Assembly (NCBI RefSeq): GCF_963169125.1 | Contig: NC_084794.1 | Location: forward strand, 223,569,409-223,633,408 | DNA length: 64,000 bases | Direction: 5' to 3' | Source of the DNA: Humulus lupulus | Lineage: Eukaryota > Streptophyta > Magnoliopsida > Rosales > Cannabaceae | In this document: positions 33,001 through 44,220 of the stretch, piece by piece | Layout of the letters: the number at the start of each line of letters is the position of its first letter | Numbering within the stretch: position 1 is the first letter of the stretch | Made by a program: the position numbers and the translations under genes | The notes under the pieces: model-generated | Told to the model about the DNA's origin: nothing | Seen by the model: the letters and a program-made list of their open reading frames with translations, nothing else | Databases searched by the model: none

Positions 33001-34967
33001 ATGAAGTCATGTTTTACCAATGTATAACATGCTGAAGAAGGAAATTTTATTAAACAAAAATTGCCCGTGGGCTAAATTTTTAATTTAATAAAATTAGATG
33101 CATAGGATGATAGATTTATTCAAACGAATTATTTGGGATAAATTAAGGTTTGATACTTCTATCGAAATTAAACTATATGATAAAACTATTAAAGTAATTT
33201 TCATAACTCCTGTGGGTAAATTAAGAAAATTAATTTAATATATTATCCTAATTAATTATATAAATATAATAAAATCCCTGTGGGGTAAAATTATTATATC
33301 TATATAATTAATCACAATTTATGTCCATTATGTGATCCTTTCAAATTAATATATAATTTTATATAATTAAAGATGCTGTGCTCCCTAATTATGTAAAATT
33401 ATATGGTTCACTAGACATTATGTTTCAGTATCTAAGGAAACCTAAGAACAATTTCGTTATAACATAATAGGCAATCACAGAGAGTAGTGCTCATAGTGTG
33501 GTCGTCCGAAGATCATTAAAAACCGTTCTAGATTGAGCATTTGTCTCAGTTTCATGCGTTCTTATGTCAACCACAAAATTGTTTATTAATTATTCATAAT
33601 TTTATTCGCCCTAAATGTTTTATAAAGATTTTATGAATAAATTATGAATATTAATATGCTAAATATTATTCAACCTATCTTAATGTTTGAATATAATCTA
33701 AATATATCTAGAAAAATTATGGAATATACATCGTATTTAAAATTATAAAGTCATACATATAAAATTAAAGATAATTATACTTAGAATAAATTTGCATGAA
33801 TAATAACAAAATAATCATAGAAATTAGCATAATTAACTATATGTATGAAAATAAATACAATAATTCCATATATATGCTTGGCAAAAAATATCCATGCTAA
33901 ATAAGACAATAAAATCATTTATTGATTTGGTGAATTAATAAAATAATTGTACAAACTTAATTGTAAAACAAAAAGTAATTACATTCTTAAAATAACACAA
34001 TTATTTAATATTGCATGAATAATGAAATTATATCACCAAAATCAAGTAATTGCACATTTTAATTAATTTCCATAATATATAATACACCAAAATTATATGT
34101 TTTAATTAAATTGGAAAAAGAATTAAAAAATAAAATTTATTGTCTAAATAAGCATTAAAAAGAAGAAAATAACAAAATTCCAAAATAAATCAAAATTTTA
34201 ATTTTCTTAATTTTCTTAATTTTTTTTTTAAAATCTGCCATGGGGAAAAGTCGTTTTCCCCTTATTGTTGTCGTGTGACCTGTCAAACGACATGTCATTT
34301 TTCTGCAGCAGGGGGGAAATTGACATGTCGTTTCCCCCGTCTTCTTCCTTCAGCCGGGTCGAAAATGACTCGTTTTCTGCATGTGGGTCTAACGGACCCG
34401 GTTCAAAACCCGGTCATAAAATTGTATTCCGACGACCAAAATACCAGTTTCAAAGCCCAAAATTCATGGAAAGGAATAGATAAACAGATTCATGGCTTTA
34501 GATTGATTAAACAACAACTAAAATGGGGGTTTTAATTACAAATTTTTTTTTGCCATAAACGGGTCCGAATGAAAAAACCCTAATGAAAACAGCATTTTTT
34601 ACATCCAAATTCATATATTTTCGGCCATAATGAATCTAAAACAATGTCTGAAGAGATTCATGATGTTTTATTGCTTAAAAAATAAATAGAAACTGAACTT
34701 TAATATCAAAGAAAACTTTTGGCCATAAGCGTGTATGAACGGAGCAAAAAATGAGTTTTAATGGTTGAAAAACTGGTTTTTAATACACAAACCAAAAGAA
34801 ATACGAATCTTAATATATTTCTAATGGAATAAAAAGAAAACCATACACCAAAGGAATAAACCAATCGGAAATAAAATATACACATATATGAATATGAATA
34901 TAAATGCATATATAAAGCAAATAAATATATATGCAGATAAAATTAGCAAGGCAGAGATGTAGATTAG
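33001..34967. other. Copia 5' leader, AT-rich
   Basis: About 2 kb between PBS and gag, very AT-rich with many A/T runs. Short plus-strand ORFs at 34265-34535 (72 and 86 codons, overlapping) resemble nothing. No repeat, RNA gene or coding signal is evident. Such a long leader is unusual for a copia element of this size. Confidence 0.6.
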
Positions 34968-34980
34968 GCGACTGATACCA
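34968..34980 (-). other. Primer-binding site of the copia element
   Basis: TTGGTATCAGTCG on the minus strand next to the 5' LTR; TGGTATCAG matches the complement of the initiator tRNA-Met end. Confidence 0.85.
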
Positions 34981-34982
34981 AA

Positions 34983-35450
34983 TGTTAGATTAAAATAAAT
35001 GTAGGCATATGAACAATCCTATATACATGTAGACAGAGTTAATATATAGAATGAACATATACAAAAAGAGGATCGAATATTTTATACCTCCAGCCATTGC
35101 AATTGATAACCTCGATCTAGCTTTAGATCTACAAAAGAAAAGAAACAGAAGTTAGAACGAGTACACGTGCTTCCAAGCTCTCACTAACTCTTTTAGATGG
35201 AGTTACTGAAAGTCAGAATGAGCAGTGAGCTTGGGGACCGGTACTCTATATTTATAGAGTGAGACCTACCATCAGAGTCTCTACCACATATTGAGATATT
35301 TTCTCAGTCAGTTGGGATATGAAAAATCAGGTAACAAACAATGTTGACTATTAATTAGAATATTTTGTCAATAAATTAAATATTGACTTTAATATATTAA
35401 ATCAATTAGTTGTAACAAATTGATTTTATATACCAAATCTAAATAAATAT
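34983..35450 (-). repeat. Copia 5' LTR (outer 7 bp missing)
   Basis: It matches 28093-28583 but lacks a 16-bp segment near 35328 and the terminal TCTAACA. The TATA box CTATAAATATA lies at 35247-35257 on the element strand. Confidence 0.93.
35247..35257 (-). promoter_or_regulatory. TATA box of the copia 5' LTR
   Basis: CTATAAATATA on the element strand within the U3 region; the same box is kept in the 3' LTR near 28357-28367. Confidence 0.7.
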
Positions 35451-35468
35451 AATCAGTCTGCCCTTTTG
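35451..35468. other. 18-bp filler at the copia/LINE-A junction
   Basis: AATCAGTCTGCCCTTTTG joins the truncated LTR to the duplicated LINE segment. It matches 35535-35552 of the same LINE at 16 of 18 positions. ATAT is shared where the LTR meets it, suggesting template switching during repair. Confidence 0.8.
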
Positions 35469-35659
35469 TAGCTTCCAAGTAAGCCCATTCAATCCTATTG
35501 TAACCTTTACTCATATCAAGCTTCAAAGCCATATAACCAGTCCGCCCTTTTGCTTTCCTCTTGAGATAATGAAAAATTTCGAAAGACACCATGATGTTAT
35601 CAGATATTAAACGCCTCGAAATGAAGGTACTTTGGGAGTCTGAAATAATATGATCAAGA
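35469..35659. repeat. Right copy of the 191-bp duplication flanking the copia element
   Basis: Partner of 27902-28092; same length, six substitutions by my count. LINE-A continues to the right past CAAGA into new sequence. Confidence 0.95.
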
Positions 35660-36470
35660 AGCCCCTTCATCCTAGCCAAGACTTTAGAGGAAACCTTGTA
35701 GAGAACATCACACAAGGATATATGCCTAAGATCACCCATATGTGTTGGGTTTCTTTTCTTTTGGAATGAGAACTAAATTCATATCATTAGCTTTACTAGG
35801 GAGGACACCACTAGAGAAGAACCTCTTAGTTTCTGTTATGACATCTTTGCCAACATTACTCCAAATTTTTTGATAAAACGTCGGTGTGAGACCATCAGGC
35901 TTCAGTGCTTTATCTGTGTGCATCTGAAACACCGCTACTCTAATTTCCTCATCAGTAGGAGACCTCAAAAGCTCAATATTTTGTTCCTTTATAATGAAAT
36001 TCGACACTCAATCAATAACAACCATCAATGAACTATGAGTAGCAGAGAATAAATTAGCAAAATAATCAATGATAAGCTCTTCCAAACCATTACCCCACTC
36101 GACCCACTCACTATCTTCCTTAAACAACTTATGAATCATATTAAATTTTTCTCTAGCAGAGCCATCAGTGTGAAAATACTTGCTATTCTGGTCTCCATCT
36201 TTGAGCCACAATTGCTTAGAACATTGGCGCAACAATATTTCTTGTTGGTGCAAAATCTCCCCAAGGTTCTGTTCAGCCTCTCTCTATCTGCTAATAGACT
36301 CAACATCCCTGTACTTTTTAAGTTTACTGAGCATGTCTTTAAACTTTTTTATGCGGCCCTTAAAATTATCTGTCATTCATTTTGTTCAAAATCCTAAAGC
36401 TTTGGTGCAATGAGTGACTTTTTCCTCCAAACTCAAAGGGGCACAAACATCCCATGTGTTTTTAACAATT
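35469..36470 (-). pseudogene. LINE-A piece 2b: linker and start of reverse transcriptase
   Basis: The minus strand carries the region between endonuclease and reverse transcriptase: LRQCSKQLWLKDGDQNSKYFH (36180-36250), DEEIRVAVFQMHTDKALKPDG (KAPGPDG-like, 35900), FYQKIWSNVGKDV, VLIPKEKKPN, ISLCDVLYKVSSKVLARM and KLDMSKGYNRIEWAYLE. Frame changes lie near 36008 and 35735. The frame ends in the copia filler and LTR. Confidence 0.9.
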
Positions 36471-36482
36471 TTAGCACACATC

Positions 36483-37282
36483 TCAAAGCCAAGCATTCTT
36501 AAACCAAAAAGGTCTATGAAAAAAGGCATATTGCTTATGAACTAGCTCTAGAAAAATGGGACAATGATCAGAAGTCGAGATCTCCACATTACACAAAAGG
36601 GCAGTCTGAAAGGTCAGCAACCACTCATGAGAAACAAGATTTCTGTATAAACGAACTTCCACCCAGCCATCTGTCCCTCTACCTCTTTCCCACGTATAAG
36701 GGTAGCCTTTCAGCTCTAGATCCACAAGATTGCAATAAAAAAGCACATGCTGAAAGCCTTCCACCAGCCAACAATGATAAGGATTGCCACCTCTTTTATC
36801 TTCTTGGTGAAGGACACTATTTAAATCACCAATAAGGCACCATGGAACCGAATGTAAAGAATCCAAGGAACGATTTAGATCCCAAGTTTGACTCTTTAGC
36901 TCTCGATTAGGTTCACCATAAACACCCATTAAACGCCACTGAATGTGACCCTCCACCTTAGAGAGAAATTCAATAAGATTTGCTGAGTAACCCAAAACTG
37001 TAGCCTCCTCCTGGTTTCGCCAAAGCATGGCTAGACCCCTACTTCTACCAATCGGATCCACAACAGAACAACCTTCAAAACCCAAGTTGTGCCTAATCCT
37101 ATCAATCCTCTCCGTAGGACAAAGAGTTTCACAGAGAAACACAAAAATGGGATTCTTTTAAGAGACAATCTTTTGAAGGAATTAAAAGCTTTGCGGGTTC
37201 CCAAGCCCACAAAAATTCTAGCTGAGTTGAGTGTCCTGCCTATATTTGGGTCGTTGCATGGGACCATACAATTGGATGTCAT
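36483..37282 (-). pseudogene. LINE-A ORF2 endonuclease domain
   Basis: From about 37250 the start of an L1-type endonuclease is seen (FVGLGTRKAFNSFKRL). After a frameshift near 37145 come FLCETLCPTERIDRI (catalytic Glu), RLMGVYGEPNRE, CLIGDLNSVLHQEDKRGG (GDFN-type) and EISTSDHCPIFLEL (SDH). The endonuclease motifs I can identify are intact in this 219-residue frame, unlike LINE-B. Confidence 0.93.
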
Positions 37283-37399
37283 TGAGTCGGGTTGGTTCGG
37301 AATAACAAGAGAGAAATAAGCTGCTCATTCTTTACTCACGTACCCATCACATCTTTCATTTATTGATGTGGCATGTTGAGACAAAATATCATCATTTTC

Positions 37400-37990
37400 T
37401 ACATTTAGAGGAATATTCCCAATCTTTGCTGGCACCATATCCTTCTTTTCTAATAACTCCACATTTTTTTTGGCACCACGTTAATAAAAAAAGGAATATT
37501 TTCTTTGACAATTATATTGGCTCCATCATTTTCCTTCAACGATATATTCTCCACAAATGCCATTTGTCCACCATTATCACCTTCCATAACAGTCAACTTC
37601 TCATTACTGAATAAAACTTTTAACTTTCCTTTCTTGCCATGAATCACATCCCCACTGGAACCAAACTCCAGTATCGCCTTCTTTGGTTCACCACCACCCT
37701 CATCAATACGACTCCCACCAATACTTGCCAGAATAGGAGTGATGAGAAGCTTATTCTTTTCCAAAATCAGAGTCGGAGAAGCTACATACGTTGGAGCTGC
37801 GACATCGCTAAGTGAAGGGATACAATGAGATTGTCTATGTTCCACCATTAGACCAGACCTTGTGATTTGTTAGAGAGAATAGCTTTCGGAGTTGGCACCG
37901 CTCGAATCCATTCTCCATATTTGTGTTTAATCACACCATTCACCTTAATATTTTTTGCTGGGCATTCCTGAATGGGATGTTCTAGGACAC
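37400..37990 (-). pseudogene. LINE-A ORF1, C-terminal part with half a zinc knuckle
   Basis: At 37990 the minus-strand frame starts in the second half of a CCHC knuckle (Val-Leu-Glu-His-Pro-Ile-Gln-Glu-Cys). It continues with KHKYGEWIRA, characteristic of the segment after the knuckle in DUF4283-type ORF1 proteins, and then a low-complexity tail (37450-37848). The first half of the knuckle lies at 57248-57270, beyond Gypsy-4. This is the nucleic-acid-binding chaperone-like ORF1 of the LINE. Confidence 0.9.
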
Positions 37991-38730
37991 TGTCGACGCA
38001 GTTTTTTACCAATAGGGGTTTAAGAAATCTGATTAGAGAGATTAAGCTTGTTAATAAATTGTAAATGTAAACTCACAAAATTTTAAAGTGGTTCGATGGT
38101 TAAAATCCACCTAGTCCATGGGTCACTTTTATTATTGTTTAGGAACTCTCGAAGAGATTGTCTATGACAATTTCAGCAAATTTTTGGCATACAAGATGTC
38201 AGTCCCTTTTACTTTTAATTTCCCTTATATTTATAGGGAATTGTGATGGACAATATTGGATAACCGCACAATAAATGGTAACATACATAATTAGGTAACT
38301 TCCCAAATAAATGGATACGTAAATACCCTCATTAAGCTTATTGTCATTTACATTGATCAATAAATGTATATAACGTTCATGTGCATTTAATGCGCATATT
38401 GGGGATTCGAGTCTGTAGCGATTCTTCCATATGCGCATCTTTAACTACCTCGAGCTAGATGTTACTCTCAAACTGGAGTAGGACGACTTGACTTAGATAC
38501 TGATCAGGCCTGATGAGGGCGATTTGGACACGGGACACTTCGATCTCATATCATCAGCATTTATTTCAAACGATATGAAGGATCCTAGGATGTCCCAGAC
38601 TCAGTGATACAACCTCGAGCTATTTGGTCTGGAGTTAATGAAACATCTCCAAAGTCTTGCAACCTTTATTTATTATGGCCCAGTTGTACCTCGAGCAAGA
38701 TAATTGAGCTCGTATTTTTAGGGTAGAACA
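37991..38730 (-). repeat. Gypsy-4 3' LTR
   Basis: 740 bp, TGTCGACGCAG to GGGTAGAACA in window orientation, collinear with 56498-57247. A TATA box (CTATAAATATAAG on the element strand) is at 38224-38236. Confidence 0.93.
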
Positions 38731-38742
38731 TTTTCCCCTCAA
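38731..38742 (-). other. Polypurine tract of Gypsy-4
   Basis: TTGAGGGGAAAA on the element strand immediately before the 3' LTR. Confidence 0.85.
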
Positions 38743-38992
38743 GTCTCTGCTCGTGCATGACGTCACTTCTAACATGCACAGTAGGGACTTTTCTGTTTTT
38801 GCTGTGGGAAAACGTGCCCACCCACTCACTCGAGTATGGGACACGTGTCCGCCTGTTATAGGCATTTGTTCGGGTTTTGAGTACTGTGATAGTTCTCTTG
38901 TCAACCTTTTGTCGCTGTTTAATTCATTTAATTATGACCCTCGGACTCCGAACAGTTTAAATCGTGTGACCCAGATTTGCCATTGAAATTGA

Positions 38993-39000
38993 TATATAAA
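38993..39000 (+). promoter_or_regulatory. TATA box of the Gypsy-4 antisense gene
   Basis: TATATAAA on the plus strand, opposite to the retrotransposon, followed by a pyrimidine-rich stretch (39010-39060) like a plant 5' UTR and by the 5' UTR intron candidate at 39178-39281. Confidence 0.55.
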
Positions 39001-39177
39001 TTTCCCCACCTTTGCATTCGATTTTTCCCTTTCTTCTTTCTCTCAAATTTTTTTTAGAAACCCTCTAACTTTCTTTCCTCTCAGAAATCCCTTCAACCCC
39101 TTCAACGGTTAACTCCGAGATTTTCAGCAACCTTTGCCATTCTTCGTCCTTTTACTACCCCAATCAAGAACCAATCC

Positions 39178-39281
39178 GTAAGTACACCTTTACTCTGTTT
39201 AAATTTCTTTTTACTCATTTTTTTTTGGACAAGTTTAAGAAATTTTCCAGTGTGTCTTTACCTTATTTTGGTTATGTACAG
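39178..39281 (+). other. Candidate 5' UTR intron of the antisense gene
   Basis: GTAAGT donor at 39178, T-rich body, TTATGTACAG acceptor ending at 39281; 104 bp. Confidence 0.4.
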
Positions 39282-39484
39282 GTTCAGTTTGAGTTACACT
39301 AGGCCAAAAAAAATAGGACTAGAAATAGTTAAGTTAAATGCATAAAAATAGGTCATTTTTTGGGTTTAGAGGTTAAATGTACGAGTATTTAGCCTAGAAG
39401 GTGAAGGGTTTAGGCTAAAGTCCAGGTAGCTTAAGAGACACTGTACTAGGGTGATTTTGCATTAAACCGCTTTTCGAAACCACC

Positions 39485-39742
39485 ATGTCTGACACACGAA
39501 TCCCAAAGTTTTGGTACCTTCTTGAGATTAGGGCGCGTGACTTAGGGGTGCACGTTAGGCCACACATCAGGGTATTAAACCTAATGTTAGGCAAACCTAA
39601 GCCTTATAATCTTAGGTTGTCATTTCTTCCATTATTAGAACTAGGTTACATCCCTAGGTCGCCTCTAATGAGTCATTTTGTAATCAGGAAAACTAAAAAA
39701 ATCGATATGGCATTTCAAAAGAAAAGACAGTGGGAGGCTCTT
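39485..39742 (+). pseudogene. Antisense gene of Gypsy-4, first coding exon (split by Gypsy-5)
   Basis: An ATG at 39485 opens a basic frame of at least 86 codons (MSDTRIPKFWYLLEIRARDL..., with KTKKIDMAFQKKRQWEAL at the end) that is cut by Gypsy-5 and resumes at 47811. It lies downstream of a TATA box and an intron-like segment, on the strand opposite to gag-pol. Antisense genes between integrase and the 3' LTR are known in some Tat-lineage elements such as maize Grande; this exon does not resemble a family that I can name. Confidence 0.5.
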
Positions 39743-40770
39743 TGTAATGACCCAAATTTGCTAATAAGGCTTAGGGCCTTGATTAGTGTGCCTGGAGAGC
39801 AATAAGTGATTTAACGTTATAATATGTGAATTTGTGTTAATATGTGATTAGAGATGCATGTTTAGGTGAATTAAATATGCATGTGGGACCCATCTAGTTA
39901 TTAGGGGCATGATTATAATTTTAGCCCGTTGAGGGCATAAATGTGATAATTGCGATATATTTGTGTTGCATGATCCGAGACAGTCTTAGGGAGCGGTTAG
40001 CTAGAAAGACACAACGGGATCGAAAATCCAACTCGGGGTGAGTCGAGGGGTAATTTGGGGATTAGACATTTTTATGGGGTTATCGGGTTATGGAAATAAA
40101 TATTTGGAGATATATTTGAGGTTAGAATGTTTAGGAGGGAATATTGGAGAAATTTACCATTTTGCCCTCGGGGACATTTTTGGTACCCCGAGCCTTGAGG
40201 TAACCATAGAGGCTAAGTAAATAAAACAAAAAAAAAAACCAAAGGAGTGCCTAGAAACCTATAGAAACCGACCCAAAATTCTCTTCTCTTTCTCTTGTTT
40301 TCTCTCAACTTTACCAAGGGGAACTTTGAGGAGTTTGAGCTAGGAAGTTCAGAATTTAAGGCTGGAGCCTTGAGGAATTGAAGCTTGGAGCTTAGGAGAT
40401 TAACTTAGAGGTTCAACTAAGCAAAGGTAAGCTCTTAACTTGATAGATTATGTTGAATTTTTGTTGATAATTCAGAGTATGCATGTAGGCTAAGTTGAGA
40501 TTTGCTCTTGATTGTTGGTTGAGTTTTGGAGTTAGTTTCTGTTGGGTTTTGATGTTGAGGCTGTGTTAGAACTTCTGTGATGAATGCTTGGATTGTTAGG
40601 TTAACTTTTATGGATAATTGGCTTGGTTTTAGAAGAGAAAATGGAGGATTTTTTTGGGTTCGAGGGGTCGGGGCACGACATTGTTCTTGCTGAGTCGCAG
40701 CCCCTTAGAACACCTAGGCGTCTGAAAGTTGAGGCGCGTCGCGGTGCCCTACAGGCGGTAGGGCGTTACA
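39743..40770 (+). repeat. Gypsy-5 5' LTR (about 1.1 kb internal deletion)
   Basis: TGTAATGACCCAAATTTGC to GTAGGGCGTTACA. It matches the 3' LTR up to about 40750, then skips to the last 20-30 bp, so 1028 bp instead of 2162. Confidence 0.93.
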
Positions 40771-40772
40771 AC

Positions 40773-40785
40773 TTGGTATCAAAGA
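40773..40785 (+). other. Primer-binding site of Gypsy-5
   Basis: TTGGTATCAAAGA follows the 5' LTR after two bases; it is initiator tRNA-Met type with one change (TCAAAG for TCAGAG). Confidence 0.85.
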
Positions 40786-41110
40786 GAGCCAAGGTTTATG
40801 ATTTCTGGAGAATGACCGGACATGTACGCTCGCTGTCAGTGGCAAGCTCAACTCAGGGTTGGTTGGTAATAATTGAATTGTATGTCTGATTATGTGCTTA
40901 AATGCCTTGTTTGCCTGCTTATTCCATATAGAGCATGATGAATGATTTAACGTATGCATGATGTCAGGGCATGGCCCATTGTGTGTTATATGCTATCTGT
41001 GTGTTATGTGGATTGTTGCTCATGGTTGACTGATGTGATTGGGAGGTGGTTTTGGATGTTGTTATCATGCCTGATGAGCGACGTCATTGATTGCAGGCAT
41101 ATTTGTTGAG

Positions 41111-42260
41111 ATGCCTCGACAATCATCTAGACTCCACGACAGTCGGGTCGAGGATGATAACCAGGGTCAGGACCCTCTACCTACCCCACAGAATTGGCAA
41201 CAAATGTTTGCCAAAATGGAAGCAAGGCTGCAACGAACAGAAGAAGAGCTCCGACAGTTGAGGCAACAGGCCCCTTCACAGGTCACTGGGTTGCCAATTC
41301 AGCAGGTTATGGTGCTAGTGCTAGTTCAACCTGTTGTGGAGAACAAGTGGGAACCTTTATATGAGAGGTTCAGAAAGCAGCATCCTCCCACCTTTGAGGG
41401 TGGATAAGACCCACTGCGGGCAGAGCAGTGGATGAATATGATCTCCTCTATTCTAGATTTTATGAGGGTCGAGGGGAACGAAAGGGTAGCTTGTGTAAGC
41501 TACATGCTCAAAGAGGATGTTCGCATCTGGTGGGATGTAGTAGCTCAGAGGAGAAATGTGACAGCTATGACCTGGGAGGAGTTCAGGAATATTTTCAACG
41601 AGAAGTATTATAGTGTTGCAGTCCAAGCTGCGAAGGTTGATGAGTTTATCAACCTGACCCAGAACTGGTTGACCGTGACAGAGTATGCTCTAAAATTTGA
41701 CCGATTGGCGAAGTTTGCGCCAGATTTAGTGCCGACAGATGCAGCAAGAAGAGACAGATTCGTACGGGGATTGAATGTTATGATCGCCCGTGATGTGAAG
41801 ATCACCTTAGACCTAGAGACTACTACCTATGCTCAGGTTGTAGACAAGGCCCTTACAGCTGAGGGGGTCGAGGACCAGATTTGGAGAGAGAGCGCTGTTA
41901 GGCGCGATGACAAGAGGACAGTGCCTCCTTTTATTGGATCCAATGAGCAGAAGAGGAAGGCCCCAGATTCCTTTGCTCCTCCCAGTTCAGATAGGAGGGC
42001 ACGGGGTGGTTCTAGTGGCCGCCAGGGCGGAAGTGACAACTGGAGGAGTTTTCCAGTGTGTCCTCAGTGCAGACGACAACATCAGAGTGAGTGCAGGATT
42101 AGGGCCTGCTTTGTCTGTGGGAGTTCCAATCATCTGAAGAAGGACTACCCACAAGCCAGGAAGGAGGAGCCGAAGCAGGGCGACAGTCTCGCTCCTGCTA
42201 GGGTGTTTACTTTGACTCCGAATGAGGCGGAGGCTATCCCCTCAATTGTGACAAGTCAGA
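41111..42260 (+). pseudogene. Gypsy-5 gag
   Basis: The start MPRQSSRLHD at 41111 is chosen because it follows the leader and matches related gag starts; an upstream in-frame ATG at 41087 is possible. A coiled coil (KMEARLQRTEEELRQLRQQ) leads into the capsid: YERFRKQHPPTFEGG, then TAA at 41405, AEQWMNMISSILDFM, MTWEEFRNIFNEKYY and FDRLAKFAPDLVPTDA. Two zinc motifs follow: CPQCRRQHQSEC, and CFVCGSSNHLKKD with the last Cys replaced by Tyr. It is in frame with pol. Confidence 0.95.
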
Positions 42261-42860
42261 TTTCTAGTGTTGGTTCTTCTTATACTGCATTGTTTGATTC
42301 GAGAGCTACTCACTCGTTTGTGTCTGCTAGAGTGATAGATCAGCTGTGTAGACTTAATGTTTTGTATGCTAGGGGTTTTTAGACTTTGTTGCTGACTGGG
42401 GAACTGGTAGTCTCTAGGAGATGGATTAGAGCTTTACCAGTAGAGGTAGATGGTAGGGAACTGTTTGCTGATCTAATTGAACTTGCGATGGATGACTTCG
42501 ATGTGATCCTATGGATGGATTAGCTATTGAAGTATGGGGAAACGATTGACTGCAAACATAGGATGGTGACTTTTAAACCAGAAGAGGAGGTACCCTTTGT
42601 ATTTGTGGGAACAGTTAGTGGACCGTGGGTACCTATGATTTCAGCACTGAAGGCTAGAGACCTGATGCAGGAAGGTTGCATAGGATTCCTAGCGAATGTT
42701 GTGGATACCTCTAAGGTTGTGTCAGTTGGACTGGGGGAGGCCAGATTGGTATGCGAGTTTCCAGATTTATTTCCAGCAGATCTGCCAGGGCTGCCGCCAC
42801 AGGGGGAGATTGATTTTGTTATAGAGTTGGTACCAGAAGCGGAGCCAGTATCTAGGACAC
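42261..42860 (+). pseudogene. Gypsy-5 aspartic protease
   Basis: TALFDSRATHSFVSARVIDQ carries the active site with D-S-R-A for D-S-G-A, as in Gypsy-3. The rest of the fold runs to DDFDVILWMD before a TAG at 42521. Another TAG lies at 42380. The linker to reverse transcriptase continues with FPDLFPADLPGLPPQGEIDF. Confidence 0.9.
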
Positions 42861-43640
42861 CTTACAGAATGGCTCCGGCGGAGTTGAAGGAGTTGAAGAT
42901 TTAGTTGCAAGAGTTACTGGATTTGGGGTTCATCAGACCGAGTTTCTCACCATGGGGTGCTCTAGTGTTGTTTGTCAAGAAGAAAGATGGATATCTTAGG
43001 ATGTGTATTGACTACAGGGAGCTGAACAAGTTGACCATTAAGAATAAGTATCCACTGCCTAGGATTGATGATTTGATTGACCAGCTGTAGGGAAAGACAT
43101 TGTTTTCTCAGATAGATCTCCGGTCAGGTTACCATTAGTTAAGGATCAAAGAGGAGGACATACTAAAGACCGCTTTCCGCACAAGGTATGGACACTATGA
43201 ATTCCTAGTTATGTCCTTTGGATTAACCAATGCCCCAGCATCTTTTATGGACATGATGAATATGGTTTTCAAGGACTATTTAGATAAGTTTGTGATTGTG
43301 TTCATCGACGACATTCAAGTGTACTCACAATCAGAGACAAAGCAAGAGCGACATCTATGTCTGGTCTTGCAGCGGTTAAGGGAGCATAGGTTATATGCTA
43401 AGTTTAGCAAGTGTGAATTCAGGTTACTGCAAGTTACAGTTCTGGGCCATATCGTTAGTAAGGAGGGGATTCTGGTTGACCCAAGTAAGATTGAGGCAGT
43501 GAGAGACTGGCCTAGACCGAGCAGTGTTCCTGAAGTGAAGAGTTTTCTGGGATTGGCAGGGTATTATCGGCGATTTGTTGAGGGGTTCTCCAGGATATAT
43601 ACACCATTGACAGAATTGACAAAGTATGTTTGGACAAACA
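42861..43640 (+). pseudogene. Gypsy-5 reverse transcriptase
   Basis: [51 protein letters not shown] (first Asp), [20 protein letters not shown] and [16 protein letters not shown] (catalytic FIDD intact). In-frame TAG codons lie at 42902, 43088 and 43136. Each replaces Gln in related elements, at QLQELL, DQLQGKT and GYHQLR by family knowledge. Confidence 0.95.
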
Positions 43641-44220
43641 GATGTGAGAACAGTTTCAAAGAGTTGAAGTGGCGACTGATCACTGCGCCAGTGTTGAGTT
43701 TACCGACAGACAATGAGAAATTCATGGTTTATTGTGATGCTTCCAGACAAGGTTTGGGGTGTGTGCTGATGCAAGCTGGGAAGATGATAGCCTACGCGCC
43801 GAGACAGTTAAAGGAGTATGAACAAAGATATCCCACGCATGATCTAGAATTGGCAGCGGTGGTATTCGCACTTAAGATTTGGAGACATTACCTATATGGT
43901 GAGAAGTGCGAGATTTACACCGACCATAAGAGTTTGAAGTACTTCTTTACTTAGAAGGATCTGAATATGCGCCAGAGACGGTGGCTGGAGTAGGTTAAGG
44001 ATTACGATTGTGACATCCTATACCATCCTGGTAAGGCTAATGTAGTCGATGATGCATTGAGCTGGAAAGGCCCAGGGTAGCTGTTCAGTTTGAGACAGAT
44101 ATCTGATAAGCTAGCTAAGGAAATAACTAGAGCGGGTATAGAGTTGGTGGTTGGTCGGTTAGCCAACATCACTCTTCAGTCTACGCTCTTTGAGAGGATC
44201 AAGGAGGCATAGAGTAATGA
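43641..44220 (+). pseudogene. Gypsy-5 RNase H domain and connector
   Basis: [20 protein letters not shown] (Asp), [20 protein letters not shown] (Glu) and [15 protein letters not shown] (Asp) keep the visible catalytic residues. TAG codons lie at 43952, 43991, 44078 and 44210. The segment ends at DDALSWK, equivalent to the ADALSRK boundary (Arg to Trp, a C-to-T change). Confidence 0.93.

Larger units (their letters stand above)
28093..35450 (-). mobile_element. Ty1/copia retrotransposon inserted in LINE-A
   Basis: This is a minus-strand copia element of 7.36 kb: 5' LTR 34983-35450, PBS 34968-34980, long AT-rich leader, gag-pol 28893-33000 in the order gag, protease, integrase, reverse transcriptase, RNase H, PPT 28584-28596, 3' LTR 28093-28583. 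The integrase-before-reverse-transcriptase order defines Ty1/copia. It is the best preserved element here, with intact DSG, integrase D-D-E and YVDD motifs, but frameshifts lie near 32290, 31030 and 30035 and a stop near 29185. LTRs differ at about 16 sites plus one 16-bp indel. Confidence 0.95.

Noticed and set aside
34265..34535. Overlapping plus-strand ORFs of 72 and 86 codons in the copia leader
   Set aside because: Two frames open over the same AT-poor patch, opposite to the element, with no recognisable motif or start context.
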